Shown one piece after another: positions 16,254 through 25,264 of a DNA stretch of 64,000 bases. Numbering within the stretch: the stretch's first letter is position 1; every line of letters starts with the position of its first letter. The DNA comes from Variovorax sp. GTDB lineage: Bacteria; Pseudomonadota; Gammaproteobacteria; Burkholderiales; Burkholderiaceae_C. Where the stretch lies: the NCBI GenBank assembly GCA_017744285.1, contig JAGIBP010000008.1, positions 1 through 64,000 on the forward strand. Reading direction: 5' to 3'. The notes under the pieces are model-generated. The model was not told the DNA's origin. It was given only the letters and a program-made list of their open reading frames with translations, and searched no databases. Both the position numbers and the translations under genes were made by a program.

Positions 16254-16722
16254 CGCGACTGCCCATCGAACGCGCCTTCGGACCGGCGGCTTCACGCTGC
16301 TCGAACTCCTGGTGGTGATCGCGATCATCGCGATCGCCACGGCGGGCGTGGGCTTCGCGATGCGCGATTCCGGCCAGGCCACGCTCGATCGCGAGGCCGA
16401 ACGGCTGGCGGCCCTGCTGGAGTCGGCGCGCGCCCAGTCGCGCGCCAGCGGCATGGTGGTGCGCTGGCGGCCGACGCCCGAAGGTCCGGGCAATTTCACC
16501 TTCGAGGGCCTGCCGGTGGGCGCGCTGCCGAACCGGTGGCTCGCGGACGGCATCACGGCCCAGCCGATGATCGCGGGCGGCGTGGCCGTCGGCGCGCTGC
16601 AGTTGGGGCCCGATCCGATCATCGCGGCCCAGCAGGTGCTGCTGAGTTCCGAAGGCCCTCCCGGCCGAAGCCTGGTCATCGGCACCGACGGCCTGCGGCC
16701 GTTCGCGGTGGTGGCGCCGTGA
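16228..16722 (+). CDS. gspH: type II secretion minor pseudopilin H
   Basis: Minor pseudopilin of 164 residues. The leader ends in RTGG, followed by FTLLELLVVIAIIAIATAG; the rest is a GspH-type beta-rich domain with SARAQSRASGMVVRW. It overlaps the 3' end of gspG by 26 bases in another frame and overlaps the gspI start by four, so the pseudopilin genes are translationally coupled. Confidence 0.88.
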   Translation: MPTSAAGSSATAHRTRLRTGGFTLLELLVVIAIIAIATAGVGFAMRDSGQATLDREAERLAALLESARAQSRASGMVVRWRPTPEGPGNFTFEGLPVGALPNRWLADGITAQPMIAGGVAVGALQLGPDPIIAAQQVLLSSEGPPGRSLVIGTDGLRPFAVVAP

Positions 16723-17096
16723 AGCCTTTCGAGCGCCTTCGCCGCCAGGCAGGGTTCACGCTGATCGAGGTGCTCGTCGCGCTCGGCATCGTCGCGATCG
16801 CGCTGGCCGCCGGCACGCAGGCCACCTCCGCCCTCACGCGCAATTCGCAGCGCCAGTCCGACGTGATGCTGGCCCAGATGTGCGCCGAGAACGAGCTCAT
16901 CAAGGCGCGCCTCGCGCGGCAGATGCCGGCGGTGGGCGATGCGGGCTCCACCTGCGTGCAGGCCGGCACGGCCTTCGGCGTCACCGTCTCGACCACGCCC
17001 ACGCTGAACCCGAACTTCCGGCGCGTCGACGTCCAGGTGCGCGACGCCGGCGAGACGCCGGTGCTGCGCGTGTCGACGGTGGTAGGGAGGTATTGA
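16719..17096 (+). CDS. gspI: type II secretion minor pseudopilin I
   Basis: Minor pseudopilin of 125 residues starting with GTG at 16719 (GTGA overlap with the gspH stop). The leader is VKPFERLRRQAG, cleaved before FTLIEVLVALGIVAIALAAG. GspI, J and K form the tip complex of the pseudopilus. A Cys pair (MCAENELIK and STCVQAG) is visible. The gene is followed one base later by gspJ. Confidence 0.9.
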   Translation: MKPFERLRRQAGFTLIEVLVALGIVAIALAAGTQATSALTRNSQRQSDVMLAQMCAENELIKARLARQMPAVGDAGSTCVQAGTAFGVTVSTTPTLNPNFRRVDVQVRDAGETPVLRVSTVVGRY

Positions 17097-17097
17097 A

Positions 17098-17757
17098 ATG
17101 GCACCCCCCAAGCCGCTTCGCGGCTTCACCCTGATCGAGTTGCTGGTCGCGATCGCCGTGATGTCGCTGCTTGCGATCATGAGCTGGCGCGGGCTGGACG
17201 GCATGGCCCGCGCACAGGCCCAGAACCGCGAACGCGCCGATGCGGTGCTCACGCTGCAGACCGCGCTCTCGCAATGGGGCGCCGACCTCGATGCCACGGT
17301 GGCGCTGTCGCGCCTGCGCGCGATCGACTGGGACGGCCGCACGCTGCGCCTGACCCGGCGCAGCACCGACGGCGCGGTGCCGCGCATCCAGGTGGTCGCC
17401 TGGTCGCTGCGCGCCGACCCCGCCGCCGGCACGCGGTGGTCCCGTTGGCAATCGCCCGGCTTCGCTACGCAGGAAGAGTGGCAGCAGGCCTGGGATCGCG
17501 CGGCGGCCTGGGGCCAGGGCGGGGCGGGCGTGGCGGGTGATGCACAGGTCGACCTGATGCCGGTGGCCGAGTGGCAGCTCTATTACTTCCGCAGCGACGG
17601 CTGGAGCCCGGCCGTGAGTGCCGAGGCGCTCGGCACCGGCACGCCCGTGCCCGACGGCGTGCGCCTGGTGCTCGGCCTGCCGGGCGGGGCCTCGCTGGCC
17701 GGCGCGATCACGCGCGACTGGGTGCGGCCCTCCGCCACGGTGTCCAAGTCGTCATGA
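17098..17757 (+). CDS. gspJ: type II secretion minor pseudopilin J
   Basis: Minor pseudopilin of 219 residues. The short leader MAPPKPLRG is cleaved before FTLIELLVAIAVMSLLAIMS. The body contains the GspJ features WRGLDGM and VAEWQLYYFRSDGWS. The DNA coding for the leader (17102-17126) matches, with two mismatches over 25 bases, the start of an intergenic repeat seen after other stop codons in this window. The start codon may therefore have been built from that repeat. It overlaps gspK by four bases. Confidence 0.9.
   Translation: MAPPKPLRGFTLIELLVAIAVMSLLAIMSWRGLDGMARAQAQNRERADAVLTLQTALSQWGADLDATVALSRLRAIDWDGRTLRLTRRSTDGAVPRIQVVAWSLRADPAAGTRWSRWQSPGFATQEEWQQAWDRAAAWGQGGAGVAGDAQVDLMPVAEWQLYYFRSDGWSPAVSAEALGTGTPVPDGVRLVLGLPGGASLAGAITRDWVRPSATVSKSS
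17102..17126 (+). repeat. partial copy of the C-rich repeat inside the gspJ leader
   Basis: Positions 17102-17126 match the start of the repeat at 54816-54840 with two differences, and lie at the same place relative to a stop codon: just after the gspI TGA. Here the sequence is translated and encodes residues 2-10 of GspJ. Confidence 0.6.
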
Positions 17758-18839
17758 AGCAGCGTCAACACGGGGCGGCCCTGCTGACCGCCATGCTCAC
17801 GGTGACGCTGGTCGCGACTTTCGCGGTGGCGGCGCTCTGGCAGCAGTGGCGCGCGACCGAAATCGAGGCGGCCGAGCGGGCACGGGTGCAGTCCGGCTGG
17901 GTCCTGGTCGGCGCGCTGGACTGGTCGCGCCTGATCCTGCGCGAGGACGCGCGCGCGAGCAGCGGCGCGGCGGCCGCGGATCACCTCGCCGAACCCTGGG
18001 CCGTTCCGCTGGAAGAAGCCAAGCTGTCGAGCTTCCTGGCGGCCGACAAGAACATCTCGAGCGACGAGCTCGCGGGCCTGCCGGAAGCCTTCCTGTCGGG
18101 ACGGATCATCGACGCGCAGTCCAAGCTCAACGTGATGAACCTGGTCCAGGGCGGCAAGCCGGTGGAAGCGTCCGTCGCGGCGTTCCACAAGCTCTTCCAG
18201 TTGCTGGGGCTGCCGGACGGGGAGGTGGACACGATGGTCGGCAACCTGGTGCGCGCGCTGCCGCCCGCGGCGGCAGCGGGCACCGGCACGACGAGCACCA
18301 CCACCGGCGGCACCACGACGACGTCGTCGACGACGTCGAGTTCCACCTCGACAACGACGACCTCTACGTCGACCGCCACGTCAGCCAGCGACACCCCGGG
18401 CACCGGTCCGCTGATGCCCCAGCACACCTACCAACTGGTGTGGCTCGGACTGTCGTCGCAGACGGCGGCGGCACTGGAGCCCTACGTGACGGTCCTGCCG
18501 GTGCGCACCGCGCTCAACCTCAACACGGCCAGCGCGGAGGCGATCTACGCGAGCGTTCCGAAGCTCGATCTGGCGGGCGCCAAGCGGATCGTCGAACGCC
18601 GGGCCCGCAGCTACTTCAAGGCCATCGCCGACGCCAGCGCCCTGGTCCAGGAAAGCTCCACGCAGTTCGTCGAGGGCCAGCACAGCGTCTCGTCCAGCTA
18701 CTTCGAAGTGCATGCGCGCCTGCGCCTCGACAACGCATGGGTCGAGGAACTCACCTTGCTGCAGAGGGACGGCATCGACGTGCGCATCATCTGGCGCGAG
18801 CGTGGCGCTGGCGCCACGGTCTTGCCGCCCAAATCCTGA
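17754..18839 (+). CDS. gspK: type II secretion minor pseudopilin K
   Basis: Largest minor pseudopilin, 361 residues, which caps the pseudopilus tip. The leader is MKQRQHG, cleaved before AALLTAMLTVTLVATFAVAALW. As in other GspK proteins the +5 Glu is absent. The alpha-helical domain includes GRIIDAQSKLNVMNLV and the C-terminal SAM-like half includes RTALNLNTASAEAIYA. Between them, at about residues 180-221, lies a low-complexity run of almost only Thr and Ser, a likely expandable linker not needed for the fold. The start overlaps the gspJ stop (ATGA). Confidence 0.9.
   Translation: MKQRQHGAALLTAMLTVTLVATFAVAALWQQWRATEIEAAERARVQSGWVLVGALDWSRLILREDARASSGAAAADHLAEPWAVPLEEAKLSSFLAADKNISSDELAGLPEAFLSGRIIDAQSKLNVMNLVQGGKPVEASVAAFHKLFQLLGLPDGEVDTMVGNLVRALPPAAAAGTGTTSTTTGGTTTTSSTTSSSTSTTTTSTSTATSASDTPGTGPLMPQHTYQLVWLGLSSQTAAALEPYVTVLPVRTALNLNTASAEAIYASVPKLDLAGAKRIVERRARSYFKAIADASALVQESSTQFVEGQHSVSSSYFEVHARLRLDNAWVEELTLLQRDGIDVRIIWRERGAGATVLPPKS
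18280..18400 (+). repeat. ACG/ACC-type low-complexity tract in gspK
   Basis: Degenerate trinucleotide repetition made of ACG, ACC, TCG, AGC and ACA codons, encoding the Thr/Ser-rich segment of GspK. All units keep the reading frame. Such tracts can vary in length between strains by slippage. Confidence 0.8.
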
Positions 18840-18971
18840 TGCTCAGTCCACTCTTCAGATGAATAGGTCAAGAATACGCGCACGCCCCCGCAGCCTCTGT
18901 ATGGGACGCTATCAAATTTGTAGCGGCGAATGTCGTCCCGCACCTACAATGACGACCCTTTTCCATCCGCC

Positions 18972-20180
18972 ATGTCCGTGCTGCTTGTAACCATTCCTCT
19001 CGCCTCCGGATCGGCCTTGGCCGAATACGGCTGGGCGGAGTGGTCCAGCGACGAGCGCAAGCTGCTCGCGCAGGGCAGCGCCCCGGCAGCCCTGCTGCCG
19101 TCGAGCGACGAACTCATCCTCGGGGTCCCGGCCTCGGCGCTCTCGTGGCACCAGGTCACTCTCCCGCAAGGCAGCATGAGCGGCGCCGTCCGGCTGCGCA
19201 CCGTGCTGGGCGGCCTCCTGGAAGACCAACTGCTCGATGACCCCGAGGCGCTGCACTTCGCGCTCGAGCCGGGCGCCCGCGTCGGCACGCCGATCTGGGT
19301 GGCCGCATGCAACCGCCTCTGGCTGCGGGGCGCGGTGCAGGCGCTCGAAGGCGCCGGCCGCCGCGTCACCCGCATCATTGCGGAATTCACGCCCCAGCCT
19401 GCCGACGGCCCGACGATGCTCTTTGCCATTGGCGAGCCCGAGGCGGCGCAATGCGTGGTCACCGGCCCCGACGGCGTCGCCACCCTGCCGCTCGACAGCG
19501 CGGGCCTCGCGCTGGCCGGCCATCTTCCGCCCGGGACCAGCGCGCTGGCGGAGCCGGCCGTGGCCGAACTGGCCGAGAGCGTGCTTGGACAGCCGGTGCC
19601 GATCGTCAAGCCGGCCGAGCGCTGGCTGCAGGCCAGCCGCTCCCCGTGGGACCTGGCGCAGTTCGACCTCGCCTCGACCGGACGGGCGCGTGCGAGCAAG
19701 AAGCTCGCGGCCCTGTCGCGCGAGCTCTGGCGCGGCCCCCGCTGGCGCGCCGCCCGTTGGGGCGTGGGCGTGCTGGTGCTGGCGCAGTTCGTCGGCCTCA
19801 ATGCCTGGGCATGGAAGGAGCGCAATGCGCTCGACGCCAAGCGCGCCTCGGTGCGCGGTGTGCTCACGCAGACCTTCCCCTCGGTGAAGCTCGTGGTCGA
19901 TGCGCCCGTGCAGATGGCGCGCGAAGTCGCCGCGCTTCAGCAGGCGACGGGCGGCGTCACCGCGGGCGACTTCGAGCCGATGCTCGGCGCGCTCGCCACG
20001 AGCCTGCCGCGCGGGCGCGTGCCGACGGCCATCGACTTCAGCGGCGGCCAGCTGCGCCTGCGCGGACTCGGCCTCCAACCTTCGGATCTCGCCAGCGTGA
20101 GCGAGGCGCTGTCGTCGCGCGGCTACAGCGCACGCAGCGAGGGCGACATCCTCCTCGTCCAGGCGGAGGCCGCACGATGA
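18972..20180 (+). CDS. gspL: type II secretion system protein L
   Basis: Inner-membrane platform protein of 402 residues linking the GspE ATPase to GspM. The cytoplasmic actin-like domain covers about residues 1-250. One membrane helix (WGVGVLVLAQFVGLNAWAW) lies at about 260-280 and a periplasmic ferredoxin-like domain follows. ATG 18972 is chosen (MSVLLVTIPLASGSALAEYG). A 130-bp gap from gspK includes a small AT-rich patch, so an internal promoter is possible. The stop overlaps the gspM start as ATGA. Confidence 0.9.
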   Translation: MSVLLVTIPLASGSALAEYGWAEWSSDERKLLAQGSAPAALLPSSDELILGVPASALSWHQVTLPQGSMSGAVRLRTVLGGLLEDQLLDDPEALHFALEPGARVGTPIWVAACNRLWLRGAVQALEGAGRRVTRIIAEFTPQPADGPTMLFAIGEPEAAQCVVTGPDGVATLPLDSAGLALAGHLPPGTSALAEPAVAELAESVLGQPVPIVKPAERWLQASRSPWDLAQFDLASTGRARASKKLAALSRELWRGPRWRAARWGVGVLVLAQFVGLNAWAWKERNALDAKRASVRGVLTQTFPSVKLVVDAPVQMAREVAALQQATGGVTAGDFEPMLGALATSLPRGRVPTAIDFSGGQLRLRGLGLQPSDLASVSEALSSRGYSARSEGDILLVQAEAAR

Positions 20181-20731
20181 AGTGGCTTGAACCTCTCCAG
20201 GCGCGCTGGCGGGCATGGTGGCCCGAATTGGGCGCGCGCGAGCAGCGCCTGCTGATCGCCGCGGCCGTGCTGGTGGTCGTGGCGCTCTTCTGGTGGATCG
20301 GCGTGGCGCCCGCGTTGCGCACCCTGTCGTCCGCGTCCGCCGAACACGCGCAGCTCGATGCGCAGCTGCAGCAGATGACGCGCCTGCAATCGCAGGCCAA
20401 GCTGCTGCAGGCGCAGCCGCGCGCGAACCGCGAAGAGGCCATGCGAAGCCTCGAAGCCTCCGTCCATCAGAGCCTGGGCGGGGTGGCGCAGATGCAATCC
20501 ACGGGGGCCGCAGGCGAAGGCGCGACCATCGCGCTGCGCGGGGCGCAGGCCGAGACGCTCGCGCAGTGGTTCGCGCAGGCGCGCAGCAACGCCCGCGCGG
20601 TGCCGCGCGAAGTCCATCTCACGCGCAACACGCAGAACGCCAAGCCGGCCGCGACAGCCGCAGCCTCGGGTGCCGAATCCTCGGGCGCACGCTGGGACGG
20701 GACCCTCGTCATGAGCTTGCCGGCCCGCTGA
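20177..20731 (+). CDS. gspM: type II secretion system protein M
   Basis: Bitopic inner-membrane protein of 184 residues. A short cytoplasmic N-terminus (MKWLEPLQARWRAWWPELG) precedes one membrane helix (LLIAAAVLVVVALFWWIGVAPAL). A coiled-coil stretch rich in Gln and Leu (HAQLDAQLQQMTRLQSQAK) leads into a small periplasmic domain. It partners with GspL in the assembly platform. It follows gspL by overlap and precedes gspN by six bases. Confidence 0.9.
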   Translation: MKWLEPLQARWRAWWPELGAREQRLLIAAAVLVVVALFWWIGVAPALRTLSSASAEHAQLDAQLQQMTRLQSQAKLLQAQPRANREEAMRSLEASVHQSLGGVAQMQSTGAAGEGATIALRGAQAETLAQWFAQARSNARAVPREVHLTRNTQNAKPAATAAASGAESSGARWDGTLVMSLPAR

Positions 20732-20737
20732 CCCGAG

Positions 20738-21541
20738 ATGGCAAGCGCGCGCCCCGCCCCGACCGCCACCGCCGCCTCCGGCTGGCGATGGGCCGTGCTC
20801 GGCGGCCTGATCGGCGCCGCGTTCGCGCTTGCCGTCTATGCCCCGGCGCGCTGGCTGGCCGCCGGCCTTGCACAGTGGACGAACGGCCACCTGAAGCTCG
20901 TCAATCCGCGCGGCACGGTCTGGACCGGCACGGCCGGACTGGTGTTCTCGAGCGGCGCAGGCGGCGCCGAGGCCATCTCGCTGCCCGGCACGCTCAGCTG
21001 GGTGCTGCGTCCGCGCTGGAACGGCGTGACCGCCGCGCTCGACATGCCGTGCTGCGCCGCCAAACCCCTCGCGTTCACGGCACGGCCGCGCGCGGGCGGG
21101 CTCGAGCTCGAATGGCGCGACGGCCAGTCGCGCTGGCCGGCCGCCCTGCTGACCGGCTTCGGCGCGCCATGGAACACGCTCAAGCTCGAAGGCACGATGG
21201 ACGTGTCGATGCAGGGCTTCTCGCTGCGCTGGAACGGCCCCCAGCTCGCGCTGGCCGGCCGCGCCGTGCTCGACGCCACCGACATCTCCTCGAGCCTGTC
21301 GACCCTGAAGCCCATGGGCAGCTACCGGGTGGCGCTCGAAGGCGGTCCGTCGCCGACCCTTCTCCTCACGACGCGCGAAGGCAGCAGCCTGAAATTGAGC
21401 GGCAGCGGCCGATGGAACGGCACCGCCCTGCGCTTCGATGGCGAAGCCAGCGCGGCGGCGGGCCGGGAGGACGCCCTCTCGAATCTGTTGAACATCATCG
21501 GGCGACGCGAAGGCGCGCGCTCGCTCATCACACTGGGATGA
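20738..21541 (+). CDS. gspN: type II secretion system protein N
   Basis: A 267-residue protein with one N-terminal membrane helix (RWAVLGGLIGAAFALAVYA) and a periplasmic beta-rich region containing NPRGTVWTGTAGLVFSSG, the GspN family pattern. GspN is present in only some type II systems and its role is not firmly established. It lies between gspM and gspD, overlapping or touching the gspD start. Confidence 0.88.
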   Translation: MASARPAPTATAASGWRWAVLGGLIGAAFALAVYAPARWLAAGLAQWTNGHLKLVNPRGTVWTGTAGLVFSSGAGGAEAISLPGTLSWVLRPRWNGVTAALDMPCCAAKPLAFTARPRAGGLELEWRDGQSRWPAALLTGFGAPWNTLKLEGTMDVSMQGFSLRWNGPQLALAGRAVLDATDISSSLSTLKPMGSYRVALEGGPSPTLLLTTREGSSLKLSGSGRWNGTALRFDGEASAAAGREDALSNLLNIIGRREGARSLITLG

Positions 21542-21543
21542 CC

Positions 21544-23826
21544 ATGAAGAAGCCCAAGACTTCGACCGGTGCGCGCATCGGCACCATCGCGCTCGCCGCA
21601 CAAATGCTCATCGCCGCGTGCGTGCCTTCGTCGGCGTTCGCGCAGGATGCGCCACGGCGCGGTGAACCCATCACGCTGAACTTCACCAACGCCGAGATCG
21701 AATCGGTCGCGCGGACCATGGCCGTGGTCACCGGCCGCGACGTGGTCGTCGACCCGCGCGTGAAGGGCACGGTCACGCTGCAGACCGACCGCGCGATCGC
21801 GCCCGAGGCCGCGTTCAACCAGTTCGCCGCGGCGCTGCGGCTGCAGGGCTTCGCGGTCGTTCAGTCCGAAGGGCTCTACAAGATCGTGCCCGAGGCCGAC
21901 GCCAAGCTGCAGACCAACACCGTCACCACCTCGGTCGGCGCGGCGCAGCGCGTGGCCGGCAACCAGATCGTGACGCAGGTCTTCAAGCTGAGCTACGAGT
22001 CGGCCAACAACCTGCTGCCGGTGCTGCGCCCGCTGATCGCGCCCAACAACACGATCAACGTCAACCCGGGCAACAACTCGCTGGTCATCACCGACTACGC
22101 GGAGAACATGCGCCGCCTGGCGCGCATCGTCGCCGCGCTCGACGTGCCGAACGCCTCGGACATCGAGGTGATCCCGCTCAGGCACTCGGTCGCCACGGAC
22201 CTGGCCCCGCTGGTGATCCGGCTGCTCGAAGGCGGCACGGGCACGGGCCCCGCCGCCGGCGCGGCGCCGGGCACGGCGGATGCATCGTTCCGCACCACGC
22301 TCCTGGCCGAGCCGCGCGCCAACACGCTGATCCTGCGGGCGGCCAACCCGGCGCGTGCGCAACTCGTGCGCACGCTGGTCGAGAAGCTCGACCGTCCGCC
22401 GGCGGACACCGGCAACGGCGCCGCGGGCAACGTGTACGTGGTCTACCTGAAGAACGCCGACGCAGTGAAGCTCGCCGCGACGCTGCGCGCGGCCATCGCC
22501 GCGCAAGGCGGCGATCGAAGCGCCGGCGCGAGCGCCGCGACGCCGATCACCGGGGCGGCGCAGCCCGCGGCGCAGCTCAATGCGGCGCAGGGCACCTCCG
22601 CCGCCTCGCCGCAAGCGACCGCGCCGGTGAACAACGCGAACCAGCCGTCGACCGGCGGCCAGATCCAGGCCGACCCTTCCACCAACTCCCTGATCATCAC
22701 CGCGCCGGAGCCCCAGTACCGCCAGCTGCGCGCCGTCATCGACAAGCTCGACGGCCGCCGCGCGCAGGTCATGATCGAAGCGCTGATCATCGAGGTCAGC
22801 GCCTCGCGGGCTGCCGAGTTCGGCGTCCAGTGGCAGACCGCGGTCGGCAACCGCGGCGTGATCGGCACCAATTCCAGCCTCACCGGCGCGAACATCCTGG
22901 CGCTGACCGCGGCGCTCGCGACCGGCACCACGTCGGCCCTGACCACGCTCGGCACCGGGATGAACATCGGCATCGGCCGCCAGACCTCCAGCGGTTTCGT
23001 GATCAATGCGATCGCCAACTTCCTCGCCCAGAACAAGGAAGGCAACCTGCTCTCGAAGCCGAACCTGCTGACCCTCGACAACGAGGAGGCCAAGATCGTG
23101 ATCGGCCAGAACGTGCCCTTCGTGACCGGCCAGTTCACGAACACGGGCGCCGCCAACGGCTCGGTGAACCCGTTCCAGACCATCGAGCGCAAGGACGTCG
23201 GCCTGACCTTGCGGGTGCGCCCGCAGATCAACGAGAACGGCACCATCAAGATGACCGTCTTCCAGGAAACCTCGACGGTGCAGGCGGGTACCGAGAACGC
23301 CATCAACGGCCCCACGACGAACAAGCGTTCGATCGAATCGAGCGTGCTGGTCGAGGACGGCGGGCTCGTGATGCTGGGTGGCCTGCTGTCGGACAACTAC
23401 ACCAACACGCTGGAGAAGGTCCCGCTCGCTGGCGACATCCCGGTCCTGGGCAACCTGTTCAAGAACGAAACCCGCTCGCGCGAGAAGGTCAATCTCATGA
23501 TGTTCCTGCGCCCGGTCGTCTTGCGCGACGGCGTCGCGACAGATAGCGTGGCCTACGATCGCTACCAGGTGATCCAAAGCGCCCAGCAGCAAGCGCAGCC
23601 CGAGGGCGGCAACGTCATGCTGAACAACGTGCCCGAGTCCGGCGTGCTGCCGCCGCCGCCCGTGCGGCCGACGGCCAGCAGCGGCGGTGGGGGCAGCGGC
23701 GGCGGGTTCGAGGGCACGGTGCTCATTCCGCCCCCCACACCGCCGTCGACGCGGCTCGCGCCGTCCCCGCTCAAGGGCGCCCTGCCGGCGACGGCCGACC
23801 CTGCATCGTCGCGCGAATTGCCGTAA
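21544..23826 (+). CDS. gspD: type II secretion system secretin
   Basis: Outer-membrane secretin of 760 residues that forms the export channel. The signal peptide is followed by the N0 domain (ITLNFTNAEIESVARTMAVVTGRDVVV), N1-N3 repeats (NSLVITDYAENMRRLARIV; NTLILRAANPARAQLV; NSLIITAPEPQYRQL) and the secretin core (AKIVIGQNVPFVTGQF, DVGLTLRVRPQIN). It ends with a Gly/Pro-rich tail that lacks a clear S-domain for a pilotin. A Gln/Ala/Asn-rich linker lies between N2 and N3. ATG 21544 fits the GGGA upstream better than ATG 21538, which overlaps the gspN stop; both are in frame. Confidence 0.94.
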   Translation: MKKPKTSTGARIGTIALAAQMLIAACVPSSAFAQDAPRRGEPITLNFTNAEIESVARTMAVVTGRDVVVDPRVKGTVTLQTDRAIAPEAAFNQFAAALRLQGFAVVQSEGLYKIVPEADAKLQTNTVTTSVGAAQRVAGNQIVTQVFKLSYESANNLLPVLRPLIAPNNTINVNPGNNSLVITDYAENMRRLARIVAALDVPNASDIEVIPLRHSVATDLAPLVIRLLEGGTGTGPAAGAAPGTADASFRTTLLAEPRANTLILRAANPARAQLVRTLVEKLDRPPADTGNGAAGNVYVVYLKNADAVKLAATLRAAIAAQGGDRSAGASAATPITGAAQPAAQLNAAQGTSAASPQATAPVNNANQPSTGGQIQADPSTNSLIITAPEPQYRQLRAVIDKLDGRRAQVMIEALIIEVSASRAAEFGVQWQTAVGNRGVIGTNSSLTGANILALTAALATGTTSALTTLGTGMNIGIGRQTSSGFVINAIANFLAQNKEGNLLSKPNLLTLDNEEAKIVIGQNVPFVTGQFTNTGAANGSVNPFQTIERKDVGLTLRVRPQINENGTIKMTVFQETSTVQAGTENAINGPTTNKRSIESSVLVEDGGLVMLGGLLSDNYTNTLEKVPLAGDIPVLGNLFKNETRSREKVNLMMFLRPVVLRDGVATDSVAYDRYQVIQSAQQQAQPEGGNVMLNNVPESGVLPPPPVRPTASSGGGGSGGGFEGTVLIPPPTPPSTRLAPSPLKGALPATADPASSRELP

Positions 23827-23836
23827 GGTTCGAGGC

Positions 23837-25258
23837 GTGCGCTACCCACTCCCCTACGCTTTCGCACGCAGCCAGCAGCTGCTGCTCGAAGAAACGGACG
23901 ACGGCAACCTGACGCTGTGGATGCCGATGGCGCCGCCACGCAGCGCGCTCGGCGAGGTGCTGCGCAAGTTCCAGGTCAAGACCTTCGAGCCGCTCGCGCC
24001 GGATCAGCTCGCCAAGCGCATCAGCGCCGCCTACGCGCAGGGCGAATCCAATGCCGCCGCGGTGGTCAGCGAGGTGCAGAGCGACGCCGACCTCACGCGC
24101 ATGATGCAGGAGCTGCCGGCGGTCGAGGACTTGCTCGAATCGGCCGGCGACGCGCCGATCATCCGCATGCTCAATGCGCTGCTCACGCAGGCGGCGCGCG
24201 ACGGCGCGAGCGACATCCACATCGAGCCCTACGAGCGGACTTCGTCGGTGCGCTTTCGCATCGACGGCACGCTGCGCGAAGTGGTGGAGCCCAACCGCGC
24301 GCTGCACGCGGCGCTGATCTCGCGCCTGAAGATCATGGCCGACCTCGACATCTCCGAGAAGCGCCTGCCGCAGGACGGCCGCATCAGCCTGCGCATCGGC
24401 ACGCGCGCGGTGGACGTGCGCGTATCGACGCTGCCGTCGGCGCACGGCGAGCGCGCGGTGCTGCGCCTCTTGGACAAGTCCGAGAACAAGCTCACGCTCG
24501 AATCGGTGGGCATGCAGGGCGACACGCGCGCGCGCTTCGAGCACCTGATCGGGCAGCCGCACGGCATCGTGCTCGTGACCGGGCCGACCGGCTCGGGCAA
24601 GACGACCACGCTGTACGCGGCGCTGGGCCAGCTCGACGCGAGCAGCAGCAACATCATGACGGTCGAGGACCCGATCGAATACGAGCTGCCCGGCGTCGGC
24701 CAGACGCAGGTCAACGCGAAGATCGACCTGACCTTCGCCAAGGCGCTGCGCGCGATCCTGCGCCAGGACCCGGACGTGATCATGATCGGCGAGATCCGCG
24801 ACTTCGAGACCGCGCAGATCGCGATCCAGGCCTCGCTCACCGGCCACCTGGTGTTCGCGACGCTGCACACCAACGACTCGGTGAGCGCCGTCACCCGCCT
24901 CACCGACATGGGCGTGGAGCCCTTCCTGCTGAGTTCGTCGCTGCTGGGCGTGCTCGCGCAGCGGCTGGTGCGCAAGCTCTGCCCGGTGTGCGCCGCGCCC
25001 GGACCGGACGGCGGCGAAGCCGTGCCCGTGGGCTGCGAGGCCTGCGGCCACACCGGCTACCAGGGCCGCACCGGCGTCTTCGAGCTGCTGGTGGCGGACG
25101 ACACGGTGCAATCGCTGATCCACAACCGCGCACCCGAAAGCCAGATCTTCGTGGCGGCCGAACGCGGCGGCCTGCGCTCGATGCGCGAGGACGGCGAGCG
25201 GCTGGTGAAGGCCGGCATCACCTCGCGCGCCGAGCTGCTGCGGGTGACGCGCGAATAG
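23837..25258 (+). CDS. gspE: type II secretion system ATPase
   Basis: Cytoplasmic hexameric ATPase that drives pseudopilus assembly, 473 residues from a GTG start at 23837 with GAGG just upstream. Walker A GPTGSGKTT is at about 249-257, the Asp box around EDPIEYELPG, and Walker B DPDVIMIGEIRD at about 310-321, followed by the His box LVFATLHTND. A tetracysteine zinc motif (CPVC...CEAC) at about 381-404 is typical of GspE. The N-terminal N1E-like part is short. gspF lies downstream beyond an opposite-strand gene. Confidence 0.94.
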   Translation: MRYPLPYAFARSQQLLLEETDDGNLTLWMPMAPPRSALGEVLRKFQVKTFEPLAPDQLAKRISAAYAQGESNAAAVVSEVQSDADLTRMMQELPAVEDLLESAGDAPIIRMLNALLTQAARDGASDIHIEPYERTSSVRFRIDGTLREVVEPNRALHAALISRLKIMADLDISEKRLPQDGRISLRIGTRAVDVRVSTLPSAHGERAVLRLLDKSENKLTLESVGMQGDTRARFEHLIGQPHGIVLVTGPTGSGKTTTLYAALGQLDASSSNIMTVEDPIEYELPGVGQTQVNAKIDLTFAKALRAILRQDPDVIMIGEIRDFETAQIAIQASLTGHLVFATLHTNDSVSAVTRLTDMGVEPFLLSSSLLGVLAQRLVRKLCPVCAAPGPDGGEAVPVGCEACGHTGYQGRTGVFELLVADDTVQSLIHNRAPESQIFVAAERGGLRSMREDGERLVKAGITSRAELLRVTRE

Positions 25259-25264
25259 GGCCGC

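Noticed and set aside
18280..18400. Triplet-like repetition as a CRISPR or microsatellite outside genes
   Set aside because: It lies inside gspK, keeps the frame and has no spacer structure.
20215..21537. Upstream extension of the gspD frame through gspM and gspN
   Set aside because: The in-frame sequence is Arg-rich shadow of gspM/gspN; the signal peptide and family match begin only at 21538-21544.
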